Origin: a virus
Length of the DNA: 24,746 nucleotides
Reading direction: 5' to 3' (one strand)
Virus record (IMG/VR): IMGVR_UViG_3300044568_000256
Span: 1 to 24,746 of that record
The notes below the pieces were generated by a model that did not search any database, was not told the origin of the DNA, and worked only from the letters and a program-made list of their open reading frames with translations. This document shows, piece by piece, positions 14,547 through 20,450 of the stretch. The position numbers were made by a program, and so were the translations under genes. Within the stretch, counting starts at the first letter, position 1; the number at the start of each line of letters is the position of its first letter.

Positions 14547-15229
14547 TGCCAGTAGCAAAGAAACCAGTAGCAAAGACCGCTGTTAAGCGGGCAGTAGCTC
14601 GCAAGACTGCGGCAAAAGTTACAAAAGTAGCGTCACGCGATATGACGGACAAGATTCTTGACCTCATTAAGTGGGTGGATAACCCGTTTAAACTTATTTC
14701 CGTCATTCTGCTGTCAACCATTGCTTTCACTGGATATTTTGCATGGGACAGTCGTCAGGTCATCTTGGCTGCGATTAAGTCTAGCAACTCGATGCCACAG
14801 ATCAAGGATCACGAACAGCTATTGCCACTGGCAAACGCTTTAGTTAAAGAGGTAAGCGCTGTCGGTATTGTTATTAACAAGGTCAATCTTGCAACAAACT
14901 CACGCACAACAGTATTAGCCATTGCTAACGGTGAGCGTAACCACAAGCTCGAAGGCTTGACGGTCAGCCTTTTTGCCGCCAGCCCTGAGCGCAATGCAGA
15001 TGTAGTGTCGATGTTAAACAACGAAGTAGCGTGTAAACCGTTTGAGTCGTCTAGCCCCGTTGGTGAGTGGGCAAAGCTGATGGGCGTTACTTACATGTGC
15101 AGGGCTTCGATACCCAACGAGATAGGCAAGTTTGCTGGGTACATTGCTGTAGGCTTTAAGTCTGAGCCACGGGACTTGATATCCGTTAAGACCCGAATGA
15201 TATTAGCCGCATCGGAGATGGACAAATGA
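14546..15229 (+). CDS. Bitopic membrane protein in the lysis cassette (putative)
   Basis: A 227-aa protein. Residues 1-31 are a Lys/Arg/Ala/Val-rich tail resembling histone H1-like low complexity. Residues about 33-47 (MTDKILDLIKWVDNP) precede a single TM helix at about 48-67, and residues 68-227 form a soluble domain, probably periplasmic by the positive-inside rule. That domain contains NNEVACKPFESSSPVG and GVTYMCRASIPNE, whose two Cys could pair in the periplasm. I recall similar 'PFKL + TM + soluble domain' proteins in lysis regions of other phages, sometimes labelled holin or hypothetical. Evidence for a pore-forming role is weak. The start at 14546 is supported by AAGG at 14532-14535 and the TAATG overlap. 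The internal ATG at 14642 lacks a Shine-Dalgarno. Confidence 0.65.
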   Translation: MPVAKKPVAKTAVKRAVARKTAAKVTKVASRDMTDKILDLIKWVDNPFKLISVILLSTIAFTGYFAWDSRQVILAAIKSSNSMPQIKDHEQLLPLANALVKEVSAVGIVINKVNLATNSRTTVLAIANGERNHKLEGLTVSLFAASPERNADVVSMLNNEVACKPFESSSPVGEWAKLMGVTYMCRASIPNEIGKFAGYIAVGFKSEPRDLISVKTRMILAASEMDK

Positions 15230-15312
15230 AAGCAAAATGGGAAGCATTCAAGGCTTGGTGTAGCGCCAAGTGGACAGCAACTAAAGCATGGTTTTCAGGC
15301 GTGAGGTTTTAA
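15226..15312 (+). CDS. 28-aa Trp-rich amphipathic peptide, putative
   Basis: A 28-residue ORF whose ATG overlaps the previous TGA (ATGA). GGAG at about 15214-15217 lies at usable spacing. It stops 1 nt before the holin-like gene. The peptide is cationic and Trp-rich with a pseudo-repeat: KAKWEAFKAW, then SAKWTATKAW, then FSGVRF. Its four Trp, together with Lys spaced every 3-4 residues, would give an amphipathic helix. The position between membrane proteins and holin suggests a small lysis or membrane-active component, but this is inference. It could also be a spacer peptide that only couples translation. Confidence 0.5.
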   Translation: MKAKWEAFKAWCSAKWTATKAWFSGVRF

Positions 15313-15313
15313 T

Positions 15314-15748
15314 ATGTTACCGATAATGGATATCCTTGGCATCGGGATGAAGGTGCTAGACAAGTTTTTTCCTGATCCCGAACAAAAAGCCAAAGCACAA
15401 CTTGAGCTGATGCAAATGCAGCAAAATGGCGAGCTGGCTAAAATGCAAGCCGATATGCAAGAGCAAGGCGAGCTTACCAAGCGCCAAGAAAACGACATGA
15501 AGTCCGACTCTTGGCTATCCAAGAACATTCGCCCGATGACCTTAATTGCTATCCTTGCTGGTTACTTCACGTTCGCCATGATGAGCGCGTTCGACATGGA
15601 AACAAACAAAGCGTACGTTGAGCTGCTTGGTCAGTGGGGCATGCTAATTATGTCTTTTTACTTCGGTGGGCGTACGCTAGAAAAGATTATTGACATGAAA
15701 ACTAAAGAAAAAGTTACTGAAACGGAGATTAAAAATGGCGGCAAGTAA
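15314..15748 (+). CDS. Holin-like protein (3TM/GTA-type holin pattern)
   Basis: A 144-aa protein: a short amphipathic N-terminus (MDILGIGMKVLDKFFPDP), a Gln/Met/Lys/Glu-rich helix or coil (about 22-64), SWLSKNIRPMTLIA leading into TM1 (about 73-92), TM2 (about 103-119), and a charged C-terminal tail. This order, especially the 'W-L-x-x-N-x-RP-M-T-L' motif before TM1, matches the phage/gene-transfer-agent holin family I know as Holin_3TMs (PF11351, from memory). It would permeabilise the inner membrane and release or activate the endolysin encoded next, with which it overlaps by 14 nt. GAGG at 15303-15306 supports ATG 15314. An in-frame ATG at 15326 is an alternative start. Confidence 0.7.
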   Translation: MLPIMDILGIGMKVLDKFFPDPEQKAKAQLELMQMQQNGELAKMQADMQEQGELTKRQENDMKSDSWLSKNIRPMTLIAILAGYFTFAMMSAFDMETNKAYVELLGQWGMLIMSFYFGGRTLEKIIDMKTKEKVTETEIKNGGK

Positions 15749-16250
15749 TTGGGATAACGCTTTTAAAATGATGTTGGCGAGCGAAGGTGGCTACGTTAAC
15801 CACCCGTCCGATCCCGGTGGCATGACAAATTTAGGCGTGACCAAGCGTGTTTGGGAAGAATGGGTGGGGCGCGAGTCCAACGAGAAAGAGATGCGCAGCC
15901 TGACGCCTGAAATGGTCGAACCCCTGTACAAGCGCAAGTTCTGGGATGCTTGTAAGTGCGACGAGTTGCCTTCAGGCATTGATTATTTAGTTTTTGACTT
16001 CGCTGTCAATGCGGGCTGTGGTCGTAGCGCAAAAGTGTTGCAGACCGCTGTGGGAGTCACCCCTGATGGTGGGATCGGACCGATGACCCTAGCCGCTGTA
16101 AACGCCGTCCCTGAAGCCGAGCTGATTGAGAAGTTCAGCCAAGCCAAGGAGGACTTCTATCGCAGCCTGAACACCTTTGAGACCTTCGGCAAGGGGTGGC
16201 TAAACAGGGTTGCGGCAGTTAAAGTTAAAGCTACCACAATGCTGGGATAG
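15735..16250 (+). CDS. Endolysin, glycoside hydrolase family 108 (N-acetylmuramidase)
   Basis: A 171-aa muramidase expected to cleave the glycan strands of peptidoglycan at the end of infection. Residues about 8-90 fit the GH108 catalytic domain: EGGYVNHPSDPGGMTNLGVT contains the characteristic E17-G-G-Y and DPGG motifs, with E17 the likely catalytic acid. This is followed by PLYKRKFWDACKCDELP and DYLVFDFAVNAG. The remainder (about 92-170) fits the C-terminal peptidoglycan-binding-type domain usual in this family, including GVTPDGGIGPMTL. Length is typical. There is no signal peptide or SAR segment, so export should rely on the holin encoded upstream. GGAG upstream inside the holin gene supports ATG 15735. 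Confidence 0.9.
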   Translation: MAASNWDNAFKMMLASEGGYVNHPSDPGGMTNLGVTKRVWEEWVGRESNEKEMRSLTPEMVEPLYKRKFWDACKCDELPSGIDYLVFDFAVNAGCGRSAKVLQTAVGVTPDGGIGPMTLAAVNAVPEAELIEKFSQAKEDFYRSLNTFETFGKGWLNRVAAVKVKATTMLG

Positions 16251-16258
16251 AGGGTAAA

Positions 16259-16324
16259 ATGGCTGACAAAGCGCTTTGGGATAAAACGCACTCAACATCA
16301 CATATTCTGTGGGTGTCGCCATGA
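16259..16324 (+). CDS. 21-aa mini-ORF translationally coupled to the adaptor gene (putative)
   Basis: AGAGGG at 16249-16254 sits at correct spacing before ATG 16259. The ORF encodes MADKALWDKTHSTSHILWVSP and its TGA overlaps the ATG of the next gene (ATGA at 16321-16324). No comparably strong Shine-Dalgarno precedes 16321, so translating this leader probably delivers ribosomes to the adaptor gene. It may be a functional microprotein, a leader peptide, or the truncated remnant of a longer gene. I recognise no homolog. Confidence 0.4.
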   Translation: MADKALWDKTHSTSHILWVSP

Positions 16325-16950
16325 CCGCAAGCTTTGTTTTAACCTACGACAGCCTAGTATCAGCGATTGAGCAATATCTTGAGCGCAATGACGCCGCTGT
16401 CGTCGATCAGATTCCTACATTTATCACGCTCGCTGAGTTTGAAATTGCTCAGCAGATCAAGACTTTAGGGCAGATTGAGGTCGCCCAAGGCACGATGGAT
16501 GTTGGCAATCCGATCATCCAAAAGCCCGCCCGTTGGCGCAAGACTGTATCGATGTCGGTCACTTCAGGTGGCGAAAAGACGCCAGTGTTCTTGCGCAAGT
16601 ACGAGTACCTGACGAACTACAACGCCGAGAGTCCAAACGGATTGCCGCTGTATTACGGCGACTACGACTACGACAATTGGTATGTGGCTCCTATCCCTGA
16701 TCAGGCATACACATTTGAGGTGTTGGTTTACCAGCGTCTCCAGCCGCTATCGTCCACGAACCAAACAAATTGGATCACGAATAACGCCCCTAATGCGATG
16801 CTCTTCGGGGCATTGCTTCAGGCGGTGATCTATCTTAAAGATGACGCTCGTCAGATATTTCAACAAAAGTACGACATGGCAATGCAAGCGCTCAAGGCAG
16901 AGGATGTTACTCGCGTGGGTGATCGTTCAGCCGTTGCCGTGGACTCCTAG
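16321..16950 (+). CDS. Head-tail adaptor-like protein
   Basis: A 209-aa protein. The N-terminal part (TYDSLVSAIEQYLERNDAAV, IPTFITLAEFEIAQQIK) fits the helical start of short-tail-phage adaptor proteins (SU10/P22 gp4-like). It is followed by a strand region (ARWRKTVSMSV, YGDYDYDNWYVAPIPDQAY, FEVLVYQRL) and a C-terminal helix pair (NAMLFGALLQAVIYLKDDAR, YDMAMQAL) with an acidic/Val tail. In podovirus-like phages this ring joins the portal to the nozzle, and a nozzle-like gene lies 1.2 kb downstream. ATG 16321 is preferred over an in-frame GTG at 16309 because of the ATGA coupling with the mini-ORF. It does not share obvious sequence with the 4698 adaptor-like protein, so the two may be different tail rings. 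Confidence 0.6.
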   Translation: MTASFVLTYDSLVSAIEQYLERNDAAVVDQIPTFITLAEFEIAQQIKTLGQIEVAQGTMDVGNPIIQKPARWRKTVSMSVTSGGEKTPVFLRKYEYLTNYNAESPNGLPLYYGDYDYDNWYVAPIPDQAYTFEVLVYQRLQPLSSTNQTNWITNNAPNAMLFGALLQAVIYLKDDARQIFQQKYDMAMQALKAEDVTRVGDRSAVAVDS

Positions 16951-16958
16951 AGGCAACC

Positions 16959-18191
16959 ATGACAAATTCATATGTCAACCCCATCACTGGTCAAACAATC
17001 AACCCGTCACAGGTTGGTTATGAAGAGCTGACGATTTCAGCAAATACGGCGCTGGACTGGCCCATCAACGGGACGGTGAATGCAGATGTTGTAGCATCAA
17101 TCATCCAAGTCACAGCGACTGTGGCGTCGCTTGAGCTGTCGTTACCGTCGGCGTTGCAGGTCAGTACAGGTCAAAGCGTATTGATCCAGAACATCGGCTC
17201 TAATTCCTTTACAGTCACTGACATCTCTGGCAACACGATCGCATCGATTGCCTCTGGTGTTGCTGAGTACATCTTCCTGACTGATAACTCCACGAACAAT
17301 GGCACTTGGTCTACAGTTACATTTGGCGCAGGTACATCATCCGCTAACGCTTCGGCGCTGGCAGGTTTTGGATTAATTGCAAGCGGAACCACACTGAATC
17401 AGCAATACGCTGAGAGTTCGGTGCTTTCAAATACATCTCTTTCTGCATCAAGCCGAGCACAATTTTTAGTTTGGTCATCTGGTGTTGGTGCGATTACGCT
17501 TCCTGTATCCACTTCGGTAGGCAACGGGTGGTTTGTGATGATTCGTAACGGCGGGTCAGGTATTTTGACATTGACTCCAAGCGGAACCGACACGGTTGAT
17601 GGAAACGCTACACAGCAATTGCAATTGACAGAGTCTCTTGTGGTTGTTTCCAACGGTATCAATGGTTACAGCACATTTGCTTATGGTCGCAGCAATACAT
17701 TTGCTTATACGCAGCTTGCAAAAACGGTATCTACAGGCACTTACACGCTGAGCGCTGTTGAGTATGCGAATGTTGTGCAAACATATGTTGGCGCATTGAC
17801 GGGCAATGTCATTATTGTTTTGCCATCTACAGTACAGCTATATTATCTGAACAATCAAACATCTGGCACATTCTCTTTAACATTTCAAACGAGTGCAGTT
17901 AGTGGTGGTACTGTCAGCGTACCTACGGGTCAAACGCTTATGGTTGTATGTGACGGTACGAATGTGTATAACGCATCGTCTGCGGCAGGAGGCACGCTCT
18001 CTAACCTTGCGATTACGCTTGCGCCGGGTTCCGCCGCATCTCCTGCCTTGAACTTCACAGGAGATATAAACACAGGCTTATATCAGCCAGCTACTGATCA
18101 AGTGGCTTTTTCTCTAAACGGTTCAAATGCATTGACTCTCACTACCTCTGGGTTATTTGTGCCAACAGGAATTTCAGGGGGAACATTCTGA
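16959..18191 (+). CDS. Fibre-like virion structural protein
   Basis: A 410-aa Ser/Thr/Gly-rich protein with no TM. The N-terminus contains VNPITGQTINPSQVGYEELT, then VTATVASLELSLPSALQVSTG and a VLIQNIGSNSFTVTD...GTWSTVTFGAGTS block. I recall this start in many environmental phage structural proteins encoded next to adaptor and nozzle genes. Similar strand-turn blocks recur at about 170-215 and 265-335 (GGTVSVPTGQTLMVVCDGTN). The C-terminal ~50 residues (SPALNFTGDINTGLYQPATD, FSLNGSNALTLTTSG) are a variant of a module in the fibre protein at 12629. AGAGG just before ATG 16959 is a good Shine-Dalgarno. A tail-tip or appendage role is likely, but the receptor is unknown. Confidence 0.6.
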   Translation: MTNSYVNPITGQTINPSQVGYEELTISANTALDWPINGTVNADVVASIIQVTATVASLELSLPSALQVSTGQSVLIQNIGSNSFTVTDISGNTIASIASGVAEYIFLTDNSTNNGTWSTVTFGAGTSSANASALAGFGLIASGTTLNQQYAESSVLSNTSLSASSRAQFLVWSSGVGAITLPVSTSVGNGWFVMIRNGGSGILTLTPSGTDTVDGNATQQLQLTESLVVVSNGINGYSTFAYGRSNTFAYTQLAKTVSTGTYTLSAVEYANVVQTYVGALTGNVIIVLPSTVQLYYLNNQTSGTFSLTFQTSAVSGGTVSVPTGQTLMVVCDGTNVYNASSAAGGTLSNLAITLAPGSAASPALNFTGDINTGLYQPATDQVAFSLNGSNALTLTTSGLFVPTGISGGTF

Positions 18192-18192
18192 T

Positions 18193-20217
18193 ATGACAGT
18201 CAAAGTCATCAGTCTGAATATCAAGCCGGGCGTACAGCGCGACGGCACTCAATTTGATTCGCCGATCTATGTAGACGGCAGATGGGTGCGTTTTCAGCGC
18301 GGTCGTCCCCGTAAGATGGGCGGATATAAGGGCATATTTCAGAATGCTTCTGGAATTAGCCGTGGGATGATTTTAAACTCAGAGGACGGTCTGAACTATG
18401 TCTATTCGGGCTGGAGTGATGGTCTTGAGGAATGGGTAACTGATGACGATGACGGCGTTGGATCAGGACCGACCAACATTGAATTTTCTGGGGCTATTTT
18501 AACAATACCTACTTTGGTGGGTGGTAGTGCATACACAAACGGTACTTATTCTGGTGTTTCACTAACTGGAGGGTCAGGCTCTGGTGCTATTGCAGATATT
18601 ACAGTTGCTGGCGCTATCGTTACCGTGGTGACTTTGGTTTCAGGTGGTATTGGTTACTTGTCTGGTGATGTACTAAGTGCTCCTGCGGCAAGCATTGGCG
18701 GCACTGGCACTGGATTTTCTGTTACCGTTGCCACTGTTGCTTCAAGTTTTACTGCCAACGCAAATAATCTCTGGCAATTTGATATTGGTTTTGACTCTGG
18801 TGGCTCTGGCAATCAGACGATTGTGGCGCACCCCGGTCTCAACCTCACGCACATTGATAACACGATCAATACACCTGTACTGATCGGTGACTTCCCCACT
18901 GGGGCGATGAGCCAAGTAGGTGTGTTTACAGCCGCTGGCACGATGGTGGTGGGACCGCCGAGCGTGTTTACCATCAACTCCATCAATGCCTTGATCGCTA
19001 TCGGTCAGACAGTGACAGGTACAGGCATCCCAGCGAATACCACGGTTTCAATTGTGCTTATTGGCGCTTCGACAACGACCGTGACGCTGTCAAATACAGC
19101 CTCGACAGCGGGCGTATTGACGCTCACTTTCAACAACAACATCAGCGTATCGGGTGGGTGCGTGATGTTGCATCCGTACCTGTTTGTGTACGGCAACAAC
19201 GGATTGATCAAGAACAGCTCGGCTGGCAATTTCCAAGACTGGGTATCAGCCGACGCAAACGAGAACACGGTGTCAGCAGGAAAGATCGTCAAAGGTCTTC
19301 CTGTGCGAGGCGGTACGACATCGCCATCTGGATTGTTTTGGTCGCTTGATTCAGTGATCCGTGTGAGTTATGCCCCCACAACGATCGGCGCAAGCACGAT
19401 CTATTGGCGTTATGACATCGTAACGAGCCAGAGTTCAATCCTGTCATCATCGAGCGTGATTGAATATGACGGATTATTCTTTTGGTGTGGCGTGGATCGA
19501 TTCTTGATGTACAACGGTGTTGTGAGTGAGGTCGCAAACAACACAAACATCAATTACTTTTTTGATAATTTAAACTACGCACAGCGTCAAAAAGTATGGG
19601 CAACCAAGATTCCTCGTTGGGGTGAGATTTGGTGGTTCTATCCTCGTGGCAATGCCACTGAGTGTACAGATGCGATTATTTACAATGTGCGTGACAAGAT
19701 TTGGTACGACGCTGGTGAAGCGTTAGGTGCTCGTCGCTCTGCTGGTACATTCTCTGAGGTGTTCCGAAAGCCAATTTGGGCTGGCAGCGAAGAGAATGAA
19801 TCTGGTACTTACACTTTGTGGCAACATGAATCTGGCACAAATCTTGTGAACCTGAGCGAACAGAGCGCCATTCAGAGCTATTTTGAGACGGACAGTCTGG
19901 GCTGGGTGAATGGTGGACCGAATCAGAATGAACCTGTTGGTATGAATAACTGGATCAGGCTTGAGCGTGTTGAACCCGACTTTGTGCAATCTGGCGACAT
20001 GAATCTATATGTCACGGGTAAGGGCTATGCGTCAGATGTTGATGTGGTGACGGGACCGTATGTCTTCTCTCCAACTACATTGAAGATTGACTTGCGTGAG
20101 CAGCGTCGTGAGATGCGCTTAAAGTTCGAGAGCAATATCGTCAACGGCAACTACGAGTGTGGTCTGAACCTTCTCTCTGCGGATGTCGGCGATGTACGAA
20201 GCACAGGAAATCCATAA
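18193..20217 (+). CDS. Tail nozzle / P22 gp10-like stabilisation protein with inserted modules
   Basis: A 674-aa protein. The N-terminus (LNIKPGVQRDGTQFDSPIYV, DGRWVRFQRGRPRKMGGY) matches the start of podovirus nozzle/P22 gp10-type DNA-stabilisation proteins as I know them. Those form a beta-propeller ring that closes the short tail. The C-terminal two thirds (HPYLFVYGNNGLIKNSS, VRGGTTSPSGLFWSLDSVIR, WRYDIVTSQSSILS, EYDGLFFWCGVDRFLMYNG, WGEIWWFYPRGNATECTDAI) show the expected repeating Trp/Tyr-rich blades. Two low-complexity beta modules appear inserted, at about 96-184 (YTNGTYSGVSLTGGSGSG and IGYLSGDVLS...IGGTGTGF) and about 243-313 (IGQTVTGTGIPANTT). ATG 18193 is preferred over GTG 18157 because it follows the upstream TGA by 1 nt and begins the conserved core. 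Confidence 0.7.
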   Translation: MTVKVISLNIKPGVQRDGTQFDSPIYVDGRWVRFQRGRPRKMGGYKGIFQNASGISRGMILNSEDGLNYVYSGWSDGLEEWVTDDDDGVGSGPTNIEFSGAILTIPTLVGGSAYTNGTYSGVSLTGGSGSGAIADITVAGAIVTVVTLVSGGIGYLSGDVLSAPAASIGGTGTGFSVTVATVASSFTANANNLWQFDIGFDSGGSGNQTIVAHPGLNLTHIDNTINTPVLIGDFPTGAMSQVGVFTAAGTMVVGPPSVFTINSINALIAIGQTVTGTGIPANTTVSIVLIGASTTTVTLSNTASTAGVLTLTFNNNISVSGGCVMLHPYLFVYGNNGLIKNSSAGNFQDWVSADANENTVSAGKIVKGLPVRGGTTSPSGLFWSLDSVIRVSYAPTTIGASTIYWRYDIVTSQSSILSSSSVIEYDGLFFWCGVDRFLMYNGVVSEVANNTNINYFFDNLNYAQRQKVWATKIPRWGEIWWFYPRGNATECTDAIIYNVRDKIWYDAGEALGARRSAGTFSEVFRKPIWAGSEENESGTYTLWQHESGTNLVNLSEQSAIQSYFETDSLGWVNGGPNQNEPVGMNNWIRLERVEPDFVQSGDMNLYVTGKGYASDVDVVTGPYVFSPTTLKIDLREQRREMRLKFESNIVNGNYECGLNLLSADVGDVRSTGNP

Positions 20218-20450
20218 TGACAACCTACGATCCCAGAGGGCATACTTGGAACTCATGGTGCGCATTGATGGCTGAGTTGTTTGCCATTCAGGAACTAGGT
20301 ACATTGCCTGAGGATCGCTGGAAGGAGTGGGGCGATGCGATGGCTGGCATTGGTTACTTTATGAGTTCTGGTGTGCCTGATACACGCACATTTGACAGAT
20401 GGGAAGACTGGGCGACATCGCTCGTCGGCGTTATGGATATAGAGCCATGA
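20217..20450 (+). CDS. Small Trp-rich acidic protein after the nozzle gene
   Basis: A 77-aa protein starting at an ATG that overlaps the nozzle stop by 1 nt (TAATG). Its sequence has repeated aromatic/acidic elements: YDPRGHTWNSWCALMAELFA, LPEDRWKEWGDAM, FDRWEDWATSLVG. The D-R-W-x-x-W repeat suggests a helical protein with two or three similar helices. I recall similar small proteins directly after the nozzle gene in environmental phages, function unknown. Its TGA overlaps the next ATG (ATGA, 20447-20450). A chaperone or tail-assembly role would fit the position but is not shown. Confidence 0.65.
   Translation: MTTYDPRGHTWNSWCALMAELFAIQELGTLPEDRWKEWGDAMAGIGYFMSSGVPDTRTFDRWEDWATSLVGVMDIEP

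Noticed and set aside
16309-16320. GTG start for the second adaptor gene
   Set aside because: The ATGA overlap with the mini-ORF and the family-like N-terminus favour ATG 16321.
18157-18192. Upstream GTG start for the nozzle gene
   Set aside because: It would overlap the preceding fibre gene by 35 nt and add residues unrelated to the conserved N-terminus. ATG 18193 directly follows the upstream stop.
20157-20216. GTG extension of the small gene after the nozzle
   Set aside because: It would overlap the nozzle C-terminus by about 60 nt. The TAATG junction at 20217 fits better.
20399-20446. Upstream start for the large internal protein
   Set aside because: The extra 16 residues overlap the small gene 20217-20450 in another frame. 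ATG 20447 forms an ATGA coupling typical of this genome.
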